Assembly (NCBI GenBank): GCA_022457065.1
Contig: JAJGBQ010000003.1
Location: 4,960,001 to 5,024,000, forward strand
Direction: 5' to 3'
Length of the DNA stretch: 64,000 bases
DNA from: Curvularia sp. ZM96
Taxonomy: Eukaryota > Ascomycota > Dothideomycetes > Pleosporales > Pleosporaceae
Position 1 is the first letter of the stretch. The number at the start of each line of letters is the position of its first letter. A program made the translations under genes and the position numbers. The notes beneath the pieces are model-generated. The model worked only from the letters and a program-made list of their open reading frames with translations, was not told the origin of the DNA and did not search any database. Below are positions 30,416 through 40,690 of this stretch, piece by piece.

Positions 30416-31453
30416 CTAATGCCATCCCTTCCGCCGCCGCTTCCTCTTCATACTACACTCCTCTAACCACACCCTCCCACTCGCTTCTCTCTCTTCATGA
30501 GTTATCTCTCTCTTCTTCGCAAGCAGCAGATGCGTCTGCTCGATTACCTCGTGCTGAAACTGCAAAAGCGTCGCATGCGAGTCGCTAGCCTCCAATTCAT
30601 CGCTAAAAGTTATCTTTAACCACCGCGGCGGCACCAGTCCCCTCCCACCTAGCTTGCCATCAAGCCAACTCACTACCCTTGCTACTACTTGCTCTCTTCT
30701 CTGGCACCGCTTTAACTCATTAAGAGTGTGATAATCGTCCTGGTCGGCGAAAAATGCACGCTCCATTTTTTCCCCCAGCATACGAAACCGCGCCTTGAAT
30801 CTATTTAAACGAGGAAAATGCGCCCTCAGCGTCCACGCATCGCGGACTATGTGCTCCCACATAGCGAACATAAGATCTTCGTCGCTAGCTTTGGCGAAGG
30901 TAGTAGCTGTTGGTGGGAAGTAGATGGAGCACTCGAAGTAATCGATCTGAAGACGCGTCATCAGGCGCGCGGGTGCAAGGGGAAATGAGTAAAGAACGTG
31001 CGAAAGTGAGAGCGGATTTAGATGTGATCGTGTCCAGTGAAGTCTGCGAGGGGAAATCTCCAATGTTTGTGTGCGAAAAAGTGCAGATAGGGCTTCTGTG
31101 TGGATTTGGCGGCTTGTGAGGAGTAGATTGAGGTGGGAGGCGAGCATTCGCCGCTGGCTCCATTGTGTGGTAGCCTTTATGCGGTCGCAGTAACGGATGC
31201 CGTGGTCGTGGAAGGCGTAACTATAAACTAAGTCGCGCAATTCACGGGGGAGCGAAAGGAAGGGGAAAGGAGTATCCGGGATATTGGTGCGGGATGCGAT
31301 AGTTGGTGGGGGACCGGGTAGTGGGCGTGAAAGGTAAAAGCTGTGGTAGTACGCCATTCCTTTTTCGGTTTTCTCTAGAAACTTGAGTTTAAGGAAATCA
31401 AGGTGTGAATGTATGGTATTCTTGGACACAGCTTGCTGCCCTGTACTTATCAA
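30416..31453 (-). CDS. F-box-like / 2EXR-type fungal protein, unknown role
   Basis: 345 aa from the ATG at 31453, or 313 aa from the better-placed ATG at 31357 (MAYYHSFYLSRPLPGPPP). Single exon. Residues around 65-90 read FPFLSLPRELRDLVYSYAF, the F-box-like motif (LPxELRxxIY) that opens many fungal proteins of the 2EXR/F-box type. It is followed by the usual NLLLTSRQIHTEALSALFR helix (SRQI-x-EA motif). The C-terminus is Lys/Arg-rich (MKRKRRRKGWH), possibly a nuclear localisation signal. A role as a substrate adaptor of an SCF ubiquitin ligase is possible from the motif but not shown. Confidence 0.75.
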   Translation of the reverse strand: MISTGQQAVSKNTIHSHLDFLKLKFLEKTEKGMAYYHSFYLSRPLPGPPPTIASRTNIPDTPFPFLSLPRELRDLVYSYAFHDHGIRYCDRIKATTQWSQRRMLASHLNLLLTSRQIHTEALSALFRTQTLEISPRRLHWTRSHLNPLSLSHVLYSFPLAPARLMTRLQIDYFECSIYFPPTATTFAKASDEDLMFAMWEHIVRDAWTLRAHFPRLNRFKARFRMLGEKMERAFFADQDDYHTLNELKRCQRREQVVARVVSWLDGKLGGRGLVPPRWLKITFSDELEASDSHATLLQFQHEVIEQTHLLLAKKREITHEEREASGRVWLEECSMKRKRRRKGWH

Positions 31454-32075
31454 ATCTGCGCCTTGCTGTTTGACTCAAAGAACTCTTTATCCATGGAAGC
31501 TTGCAGGGTTGAATTTCATCAATAGAGTTGAGTCACCAGGAGGGACTCTTATTGGCTGCGGGATACCCATTTAAGACATTGCGCCCTCTGCTAGATCCAC
31601 TCTATGCACAAACCGTGGCTGTGCTTCTTTATGCCTACTGCTGTTTCGGGCCTATTTGGAGGCTAGTGGTTACTCCGCAATCCTAGTACGGATATATGAT
31701 GCTACTATTAAGAGTAGGGTCTTGAGTAGAAGTAAAATAAGACTTGTAGTGTTAAGACTTCTTAAGATTAGTTTTCGCGAATTAAGTAATAAAGTAATAT
31801 ACCAGTTAGCAGTGTCTTTGCAAGTAAAATACTTCACAGGTGTTACATGTGGTTAGGCTATACCCGAGTGTCGCTTAGACAACCCGCTTGGACTCCGGCG
31901 TAACCTTTCCCCGAAAGTAAATAAACACAGCACAAGTGGCAGTAGTTAGCTCCTTATTGAATACAACCTCTTGCATACCAAGCGTTTGCTCACTGGAGTG
32001 TAGCCCCTTACACTACCTACGAAAGCCCAATACAGGACATCTTCTCCAAAGTATACATCCATATACTTGAACACG
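31454..32075. other. Intergenic, 620 bp
   Basis: No supported gene. AT-rich patch at about 31690-31830. Promoter of the kinesin gene, without a clear TATA box. Confidence 0.5.
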
Positions 32076-33443
32076 ATGACGCTGCCAAGGCTACGAACAC
32101 AGACTCCATTCGAGGTCTATGTAAGAGCCAGACCTTTGACCCTTGTCGAGCAGTCGGCGCTAGAGCCTGAGCTCAGCATCACTCAAGACAAGCAGAGCCA
32201 GACTATCTCCATATCGGACCTCGATAATGAACGGGCTCGAACATGGTCTAGCGGAGCAGCCTTTAAACAATTCTTCTCGGGCGGCGTTGTAAATGGCCAA
32301 GTGTACGAACAGGCGGTGAAACCTGTGCTAGCACAAGTAATGGAGGGCGCTACCTGCAACTTTTTTGCCTACGGACATTCTGGGAGCGGCAAAACCCATA
32401 CAATCATCGGCAATGAACACGATGACAGTCCTCATCTTGGTCTATGCCTGTCTGCAGCACGTGATCTGTTCCAAGCCATCAGCGAAGAGAACCAAAAGAC
32501 GGACGCTATTGCAGGCGGTATCAAAGAGGGACTTGGCGTAGCGTTGCGAGTTTATGAAATACGGGGGAAAAGCGCATTCGACCTCCTCAATGGCAGCGCT
32601 GAGTGTCATATCCGACAGGGACCCGATGGCCATACGCATGTTCGTGGAGAGACGGAGGTGTTAGAAGGCGGCAAAGTTAGGGTGCGACCCATTGTTGCGA
32701 AGCCCGTCTGGTCATACGAGGATCTCCGACAAGCCGTATTGGCTGCACTCAGGATGAGGAAAGTTGGGTCTTCAACAGTGCATGACGAAAGCTCCCGAAC
32801 CCATGCTTTCATTGAGTTTGAAGTGGTCAATGCGGCATTGGTGGAGGCGAGAGAAGCGGTCATTGAGCGAGAGTCTGAGCTGGTACCAATTGGGAAACGG
32901 GCTACAGATGTTTATCTCGAGGAACACAAAAAATCCCTGATCCGCACTGACGATGGCCAGTACGTTCCCAATCCCGAGTATCCATTGGATCAGGAGAAGA
33001 TCGATGCGGCAGAGGCTGAGAAAAGAGAATTCGAAGTACGACTCGAGCAGGCAAAAGAGACAGTTGGAGAGTGCTTTAAAAACAATCGCCATTCTTGCCT
33101 CGGAGGAAAGTTTGTCTTCGTTGACTTGGCAGGGTCAGAGTATTCCGACCAAGCAAAGGGCGGGAGTGCGGTAAAAGTGAAACAAACTCCCCAGGAACAA
33201 CAGCAAGGACGGCAGATCAACACTGACCTCCTTGCGCTAAAGGAAGTCATACGTGCTAGAAATGCTGGTCAGGCACGCATACCGTTTCGATCCTCTCCGC
33301 TCACAATGGTTCTGCGCAGTCATTTTGAGGGATGCAGCAATGGACGCTCCTCGATTATATTGACCGTTTCGCCTCTGAAGACACAATTTGCTGCAACAAA
33401 GAACACGCTCAGCTATGGCAGTCTGATCAACGGTGTTAACTAA
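32076..33443 (+). CDS. Stand-alone kinesin motor-domain protein with internal insertion
   Basis: 455 aa from the ATG at 32076, single exon. The motor opens with FEVYVRARPL (residues 14-23). The P-loop is YGHSGSGKTHT (about 100-110), switch I is DESSRTHAF (about 235-243), switch II is VDLAGSE (about 348-354) and the microtubule-side helix is RIPFRSSPLTMVLRSHF (about 405-421). Nearly all motor signatures are present. Switch I reads SSRTH rather than SSRSH. The distance between switch I and switch II is about 105 residues, against about 30 in ordinary kinesins, because of a charged insertion (EAEKREFEVRLEQAKETVGE). No neck coil, stalk or cargo tail follows; the protein stops right after the motor. 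It therefore cannot dimerise in the usual way. Likely a derived, lineage-restricted kinesin; whether it is an active motor is open. Confidence 0.85.
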   Translation: MTLPRLRTQTPFEVYVRARPLTLVEQSALEPELSITQDKQSQTISISDLDNERARTWSSGAAFKQFFSGGVVNGQVYEQAVKPVLAQVMEGATCNFFAYGHSGSGKTHTIIGNEHDDSPHLGLCLSAARDLFQAISEENQKTDAIAGGIKEGLGVALRVYEIRGKSAFDLLNGSAECHIRQGPDGHTHVRGETEVLEGGKVRVRPIVAKPVWSYEDLRQAVLAALRMRKVGSSTVHDESSRTHAFIEFEVVNAALVEAREAVIERESELVPIGKRATDVYLEEHKKSLIRTDDGQYVPNPEYPLDQEKIDAAEAEKREFEVRLEQAKETVGECFKNNRHSCLGGKFVFVDLAGSEYSDQAKGGSAVKVKQTPQEQQQGRQINTDLLALKEVIRARNAGQARIPFRSSPLTMVLRSHFEGCSNGRSSIILTVSPLKTQFAATKNTLSYGSLINGVN

Positions 33444-34593
33444 GAGGTGGTGGGGGGCTGATGTAGCCTCCCAGCCACCTACCAACTCCCCTACCATTGG
33501 GCTGCATATATCGAAAAGTTCCGTATGTAGACTGCAGTTAGTTAATCAATAACAATCCCTACATAATATGCTAACAGAACCGTGGTCGATCTCGACCTTG
33601 GCTCCCGATTTCTTAGTAGGTTTCCTAACCTTAGTTCTGCAAATTTAGATAGAGTATGGAACTAAGGTCGGCTCAGGGTATATGTAGCTTGGATGAGTTG
33701 GGAGACGATAGCATCACTAGTGCTTTCAATGTTAGTGTCCTGTTTGCTAGGAAGCTGTGGTGGTAAAACAAGGTGATTGAACACCTCTATGAACACGGAC
33801 ATAGTGAAAGGTAGGATACCTAGGATTTAGTTGCTAGTAGAAGGTGAGCTTTACGGTAAGTTAATACAGATTAAATGGAGTTGAGCGATTGTTTCGTGTG
33901 GAAGTGAACAACACAGTGACGCGTCAAGCTACACAAATCAGATAGCGCCATATCCTTGGGTTAGGATCGACAGAAACTATACTTGTTTCTATAAAGCTAG
34001 ACCGTCGCATGTCAAATTGAGTGGTTCCTGGTACGAGGTGCAGGGGTATAGGACGCATCAAGTCTGCTGACGGTCCTGGTAAAGCAGCTTTACCGGGATA
34101 ACACTATTTGAACTTAACTACAGTATACACGTCTAAATCGTGATGAGACAAGGATCATATGCCTCGCTCAGTAGGACGGTCAGGACTTATTTACCACAGC
34201 AAATGTTGGAATAATGCAAGAAAGTGCTAGGGAAAAAGTACTTATGCATTTATAACAGCGCCGATAGTGATAGCTTAGTATAAACTAGCATAATAGTATG
34301 TGGAGGCTAGAGAAACGTAATAGCAAGAATAAGAGTGGTACACAAGTGCCGTTGGCGTGCGGGATTTAAGTAATCTAGCATGTTCTATCTTCTATAAATA
34401 TACAGCTAGAGAGATAAGCTTCGTTGATTGTAGAGCTTGTGTATAAGGCTAGAATAGAGGGCGTTTACTCTCAGCTGTGTTGACTCCTCTACCTATTTCT
34501 CTTCGCTAACTCTTGTGGTGGATAGGGTCAATGTGCGCTATGCGCGTTAGAATAAAAGCCATGTACTTGGCTAACGTAAAGCAACGCTGCCAA
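33444..34593. other. Gene-free AT-rich stretch before the LINE
   Basis: 1.15 kb with no reading frames of note, no recognisable domain and no terminal repeats. Confidence 0.6.
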
Positions 34594-34607
34594 ATTTGCA
34601 CACTTTA
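34594..34607. repeat. Target-site duplication, left copy
   Basis: ATTTGCACACTTTA, identical to 40313-40326. It immediately precedes the TTA-repeat tail of the LINE. Confidence 0.9.
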
Positions 34608-34623
34608 TTATTATTATTATTTT
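34608..34623 (-). repeat. (TAA)n tail of the LINE
   Basis: About four TAA units on the element's strand, contiguous with the TTTA end of the left target duplication. Short-repeat tails of this kind are typical of LINE 3' ends. Confidence 0.75.
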
Positions 34624-35299
34624 GGTTTAACGTCCTGTCTCAGCCGGTGGGCTATATAAGACGTGCAGGCTAGGCCTACAGGTATCTACGTGGTTCTATC
34701 AATTTAGTAGGGGTGGGGGATAGGGCTATCTAAATCGAGGTGAGGCTCGTAGCCTAGTGTAGAGGGAGGTAGAAGAGGGTCTTGCGGGTAGAGATAAGGG
34801 GGTAGGGTAGGTATAGGGCGAGGACACCTAGTATAGGTGTTGCTCTAGTTCTTAAGGTTTCCTTTATACCAGGCCTGTGTTACAGCCCTAGTTTCCTTAA
34901 TAAAGGCAATTGTAGCCTGTATGCCTGTGCTCGTATTTAGAAGGAAGGCTAGCGATAGAGAGTCCTTGCTAGCCTCCTACATCTTTGTCCTAGCCTCCTT
35001 ATATAGCGCGCAGCTAAGGAGGATATGTGCAGCGTCTTGCGTAGCTCTATAGTTACAGGGGCAAACTTTAGAGTCTACTTTGCCTCGCTTAAAGAGAAAG
35101 TCTCTTAGGTAGCCGTGTCCTAGCTTAAGCTGAAAGAAGGCGCTAGAGGCTTCTCTACTAGTAGTAGGGGGAGTAGCAATCTACTTTCTAGTCTTCCACT
35201 CATATCTTGCGGCGTAAGTAGTAGAGTTAGTAGCAATAGCTTTCCTCCTATATTATTCTAGATAGCTAAGCCACTCTCGCTCGCCTAGCTGCTTTATCC

Positions 35300-35852
35300 G
35301 TGTGCCTATAACAGCTAGACTAGTCCTACTAGAGCTAGGATCTAGCTTTGTCGCCTCCTTTGCTAGCGCGTCTACTTTCTCGTTTCCTATAACGTCCTGG
35401 TGGCCAGGTACCCAGTAGATCGTAGGTGTAAGGCCTTTCTCTTTAAGTTTCTTTACTGCTTTTAAGCATCTAAGTTGCCACTCTTGTCCTAGGTTATCAG
35501 AAGCAGTTTTTAGTCTAAGTATTACAGCCTAATTATCTGCGTACACTCTGACTTCTAGACAGTCATCTACTAGATCGATAGCTTTCTCTAGGCCTAGGGT
35601 AATACCTTCTAGTTCTCCGTTGTAGACTAGCTAGTTATATCCTATATTCACTTGTTCCTAAGCTATTAGGCTAGCTCCTTTGTAAAAAGCTACTCCCACT
35701 CCTATACCCTTGCCTTTGCTAGTAGCTAAGGCGTCTAAGTAGATAGATAGGAGGTATTTATCTTCTAGTAATTCTTTATGTTCTTTTACTTCGATTTCCT
35801 TTAACTTCTTAGATATAGTCGTCTTATAGAGTATTTTTGAGCTCCATAGCAT
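35300..35852 (-). pseudogene. LINE RNase H domain
   Basis: Open piece 35852-35658 includes YLDALATSKGKGIGVGVAFY with the first catalytic Asp. It continues through stops to VYADN (second acidic cluster) and GHQDVIGNEKVDALAKEA (last catalytic Asp and conserved Asn). Confidence 0.8.
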
Positions 35853-36369
35853 AGACGCGTAGTGCTAGATCTTCTCACTATCGTCTAATAGGGCTATTAA
35901 GATAGATCTAGTAATACGCTCTAGCTATTTCCCTTAATTGCTAGTAATAGCAATATTAAGAGGGTGGCTAGGAGCTAGCTTTCTTACTCTAAAGGCGTAT
36001 TGTCGTAGGGCGTTGTTAAGTCTAACTCTAGGGGGGTATAGAGCTGCCTCTACCTCGCTAGGTATAGCAGGTAAGGTTCTAAAGGACCCTAGGATTTTCC
36101 TGCAGGCTTGATTCTGCAGCTTCTGCCTCTAATTAAGTACTGTCTGCTGCTCTTTCCAGAAGATTTAGCAGCCATAGTCCGCTACGCTAGTAACGCAGGC
36201 TAGATATAGCTGTCGTACTGCTCTAGGCGAGAGGCCTTTATTTGAGTTAGCTAGCCTGCTAAGGCAGTGAAAGGCTACACTAGCCTACTAGTTCCTAATG
36301 TGGTTGTAGTGCTTGAATTTGAGGCTACAGTCAAAGTAGATGCCTAGCCATCTAACTAGCTCCTTAGAC

Positions 36370-37260
36370 TGTACTGTTTCTTAAGTAGGTAGAGTAAGTA
36401 CTCTACTTTGATCTTTTCTAGATCTTGTCCAGTTTACTAGTTCAGTCTTTGAGCTGTCGAATTGGATAGCTGACTCTTCTGCTAGTTTAAAGAGATTCTT
36501 AATCTCCTTTTCTAGTAGCTTAATATTCTTCCTAACTAACGTAGACGATATCGAGATCTAGAGGTCGTCTATATAAGAGGAGGAGTAGATATTCGTGCTG
36601 GTCTAAATCGCCTCAAATAGCGGCTTCGAGTAGATCAGAAACAGGATGGGTGAGGCTAGGCTTCCTTAAGGTGTTCCTGTCAAGATCTCCTGCGGCTCTT
36701 CAGTCTGTCCGTCAAAGAACAGCTCTAGTACTCTCTCCTCTAGAAAGGACTTTGTCCAGGCTAGTAGACAGCAGGGCAGGCCTTGATCTCTCATGACTTC
36801 TAAGAGCTTGTTTTTTAAGACGTGGTCGAAGGCTCCTTTAATATCGAGAAAGATCGTAGTAGTAATCTTCTACTTTCTTTTCTACTGCTATATGTTATTA
36901 TAGAAGAGTAGCGCAGCGTCGATAGCGGACTTCTTTAGTCTACCTCCTAGCTAAGAGAGGTAGAGTAGATCTATTATTTCCGCTAGTGCGCCTAGTCTCC
37001 TAGCTACTAGCCTCTCTATTACTTTGCCTAGGCAGTTAAGAAGTGAGATTACCCTATAGGCCTTAGGGATAGAGTAGTTAGACTTGCTTGGCTTCTTTAG
37101 AATAACTCCTTTTACTCTTCTCCAGCACCTTGGGTGGTAGCCTAGGTTAAAGAGAGTAGAGTATATCTTAAATAGAGCTTCTGGCTGCGCTAAGTAGACC
37201 TTTTGGGTCACCTCCTGGCTAATTAGATCAGGCCCTAGAGAGGTGGCCTTCACTTTGCAG
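36370..37260 (-). pseudogene. LINE reverse transcriptase domain
   Basis: Contains an open 100-codon piece (37253-36951) with GPDLISQEVTQKVY and LKKPSKSNYSIPKAYRVISL, then stop-broken sequence with the SYIDDL active site. The catalytic aspartates remain, but the frame does not. Confidence 0.85.
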
Positions 37261-37899
37261 CAGGCAAAGGAGAGTTCATCCTCTGTCAGGGCAGGCCAGG
37301 TCCACCTGCTATCTCCCCTGTAGGTATAGAAGGAGGGGGTCGCTGTTGTAGGAGACGGAGGGAAGAGATCTTCTCTAAATGCCTTACATTTCTCAGTAAA
37401 CGATTCCTTGCCTTTTATTGCAGGTATTCGAGTACTAAGGTTATCTTTAGTATACGATAGAGCTTTAAAGATCTCCTTTAGCGAGTCTTTTTGCAGGAAG
37501 TCCTCCCAGTAGCTTTACTTAGCTCGTCGAATAGCTTTTAAATATCTATTTTTAGTGCTTAGATACTCTCTTTTCTATTAGTAGAGAGAGCTATTGTTTT
37601 CCTTTTCTGTCTCCTTCTTATAAGCTCTATAGGCCCTACTCAAGTCTTGCTTACGGCTATCTAGCTCGCTCGTCCACCAAGGCTTTAGCATTAGCTTTTA
37701 GTTAACTAGCGGAGTTGACTTTTCTAGTGCGTTCTGTATAGCCTTCGTGAGGTCTTTTCCTAGCTCGTCTAGCTTAGTTTCTAGAAGAATATTCTATCCT
37801 AGAATAAGCTTTTTTGAGGTGTAGTTCGAGTAAGGAGGTAGTTTTAACAGTCGCTCCTCTAGACCTAGCGCTTTAATTTCCTTATCTAGCGTCTTCTTA

Positions 37900-38560
37900 A
37901 AAAGATTCCAGTCTGTCTTTTTAGTATTATATCGTTTTAGCTGTCTAGGCAGCTGGCTAGACGTATAGATACTAAATAGTATAGCGTGGTAATCAGATCC
38001 TACTTTAGGTATAGTCTACCAGTCCTAGATACTAGCAGCTATATTATTAGTTGTAAGAGTAAGATCTAATACGCTCTCTTTCCGCATATAAGGTCTAAAG
38101 AAAGTGCCCGCCCCTAGAGTATTTAGTATAGTTAGATTTTGCGCGTCTATCCACTCTACTAGCTCCTCTACTTGTGTGCTAGGGCTGCGCTCCTCTAGGC
38201 TCCATCTAGGATGGTGGGTGTTGAAATCTCCTAGAACGATTAAGTAAGGCTGTAGGGTCTCCTATAGTAGGCGCCTCTAGATTGTCGTCTTATTTAAGCC
38301 TTCTAGTAGGCTTTTCTCGTTATAAATGTTATAGATATAGAAGCTTAAAGTAGAGGCTAGTACTTTAATAGCTAGAAAGTCGTTATCGTCGCTAATAAAA
38401 GGATTAACCTCTACTTCTAGATCTTTTCTAAGATAGAAGAGTACTCTAGGCCTTAAGGAGCTATCCTCTAGGGTAGGTAGTATTTAAGTAAAGTCCTAGT
38501 GAGCGATAGATCTAGTGTTTGCGTACGAGAATCCCTTAAGTAGCCAGGGCTCCTATATTG
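37900..38560 (-). pseudogene. LINE APE-like endonuclease domain
   Basis: Motifs AIQEPWL, GDFNTHHPRW and SDYHAILF appear in order, broken by stops. They are the metal-binding and catalytic blocks of the apurinic endonuclease of non-LTR elements; the usual SDH has become SDY. Confidence 0.75.
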
Positions 38561-40312
38561 CGACAATTTTGGCGTCTACTATAACTGCTAGATCTAGCGC
38601 GCTCTCAGTAGCAGGACTGCTTCTATTTACATTTATTTGTAGAATCTTTAGCATTCTAGTTTGTAGAGTTGTTTACTCTAGTAGTCCTAGCTATAAGAAT
38701 ATCGCAGCTAAGGTTATTTGCTGCATAAGGCTTACTACAGTTAACGCACTTATAGATAGTGTGTACGCAGGCTTTACCTTTTATAGAGCAGGATTTACAT
38801 TTATGTAGGCTAGTGTGATAAGTCTCGCTACAGATCTGACAGGCTACTTTCGAGCATCTAGCCTCTAGGTGGCCAAAGTCTTGGCATTTCGAGCATTGTC
38901 TAGAGTTATTAATAACTCGTAGCTTCTCTGCTCTAAGGCTCTCTCCTAGGATATAGAGCTTTCCTCTAATAGCCTTAAGAGCCTCCTCTTCGGTCGCAAA
39001 GGCGACGCAGGCGGAGCCGTAGCTCTGCTGTTCTCTCTTAGACTCGGAGGTGAGCCAGAAAGGAGTGCCTACTACTTTTAGGCCTTTATTAAAGGTCTCG
39101 ATTTCCTTCTTAATTACCTCTAGGCTGTAGTTCGTTAGTAGCTTGTGGATAACTACTTTATACCATAGGGTAATAGGCTGCGCTGCCTTAAAGGCTACTA
39201 GATCCTTCTAGATCCTCTAGTTTTCTAGCAGGTACTTGGCTGTGAAGGAAGGCGTAGTAGTAACTACCTTATTTCCCTTTAATAATATAGTTACTAACGC
39301 GACTACAGGCGACTATACACCTCCTTTAGAGGTAAAGGCTTAGTTGAAGGCGTTTCTTAGCCTTAAGGCGTTAAAGGCAGTAGGAGCTCCTAGGTTAACT
39401 AGGACTAGTTGTCTCTCCTTAAGGCTAGGCTTAGCCTTTTGAGGTGTCTTCTTGTGCACCGTAGTCCACTATTGCTTCGTGTTTATTGCTGCTGTAGCAG
39501 CTATAGCGTACGAGATAGGTTGCGGTAGAGCAGCTATCTGACTATTTCTCTGCTGGTTTGGTCCTGTAGTAGTAGGCCTATCGAGGCGACGAACTTTGTC
39601 TCTAAGCTCCTTTAAGACATTTAAAAGTGAGGAGATTTGATCTCCTAGAATTGCCAAGTTCTTCTTACTGACTCTACCTGTCTCAGTATAGTCTCTAAAG
39701 ACTTCTACTAGGTCGAGCAGGTTAGTCTGCTGCGTGCGGTTATTTTCAGCTAGATTAGCTGCTTAGATTACTAGGTTTCTAGCGATCTCTAGAGCCTCTT
39801 CTACTAACGTAGCCTTAGGTGTCCTGTTTTGGCTAGAGAATAGATTTCTTAGCGTTAAGCTAACGAAAGGAGAGAAATTGCTTCTAGTGCGTGTCTCTGT
39901 TCGTGTCTTTTCTGGCGAGAAATTGGCTTGTCTTTTGTTTGGTGGTAGAATAGGAATTTCAAAAACACTAGAGGTGTCTCGATTTTAAGTAGGCGTAATT
40001 GGCTGAGTAGATTCCATTTCTATCTCGTTCTGAATCTGTCCTTCTAGCTCTATTGGCTCCTGCCTCGTCCTTAGTATATGGACGTCGATAGTATCGCTGT
40101 CAGGCGGCATTCTGCTTAGTAATCCGCGTGGTCTGTGTGTTCTGCGTTAAAAGTGAGACGTGTTCAAAATTAACTCCTTTTATAGCTTCTATCTCCACAG
40201 CGCGTAGACTGCACGTCTCGAGAGTAGTTGTAATCGATTTCTAAGGGTTTGATTATATATATTCGACTAAGATTACACCTATTCTGAAAAACTCGAAGTT
40301 GGTGTTGTGATG

Positions 40313-40326
40313 ATTTGCACACTTTA
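40313..40326. repeat. Target-site duplication, right copy
   Basis: ATTTGCACACTTTA, identical to 34594-34607; it marks the 5' end of the LINE. Confidence 0.9.
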
Positions 40327-40404
40327 GATAGTGAGAAGAAATCGTAATCTACCGATACAGGCCAGCTTGTTATGCGTAATGGTCGCTACCCCCCAATACT
40401 AACC

Positions 40405-40690
40405 GATCGTAGGAGAATCTCAGCTGTTCACAACGAAGTCTTTTGTGGGGTAAGTATATACCTAACGAGTCTGGGTTACGTGTTAGGTTGCAATACGCGA
40501 CGCCAAATAGATCTCTGCATGTGAGCTGGGGTTTTTAGGCTTCCCCGTCATTGTATCTAGTAAAGAAGGTGCTCTTTTGAGTATAACATGGAGGCAACAC
40601 CGTGCGTGCAGGGTGGTGGGCTGTTGCTACGCTTACACCAACGCCTCCACATCACGCGTGTATGCGCCAGGGCTCGTGCGGGGGCTCCCC
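40405..40690 (+). repeat. Dispersed repeat, copy A (less mutated)
   Basis: Aligns base by base with 57065-57320 in the same orientation. Shared anchors include GTGTTAGGTT, TACGCGACGCCAAA versus TACGACGCTAAA, and the GTATCTAGTAAAGAAGG block. Most differences are C here and T there, or G here and A there. No coding potential; it could be a solo LTR or MITE fragment. The ends are estimates. Confidence 0.65.

Larger units (their letters stand above)
34608..40312 (-). mobile_element. Complete non-LTR retrotransposon (Tad1/I-type LINE), mutated
   Basis: 5.7 kb element read on the minus strand, bounded by a perfect 14-bp duplication and ending in a (TAA)n tail at 34608-34623. Order from its 5' end: ORF1 from ATG 40110 (stop after 41 codons, then continuing frame to about 38600) ending in zinc knuckles (CSKCQDFGHLEARC at about 38900); APE-type endonuclease at about 38560-37900 (GDFNTHHPRW; VGSDYHAILF); reverse transcriptase at about 37260-36370 (KAYRVISLLNCLGKVIERLV; YIDD active site at about 36560); RNase H at about 35760-35300 (IYLDALATSKGKG; GHQDVIGNEKVDALA); and a terminal cysteine/histidine motif (CPCNYRATQDAAHILLSC). 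The order gag-EN-RT-RNH is that of Tad1/I-clade LINEs. Dozens of TAG/TAA codons at former Gln and Trp positions make it dead; TpA is strongly over-represented. Confidence 0.9.
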
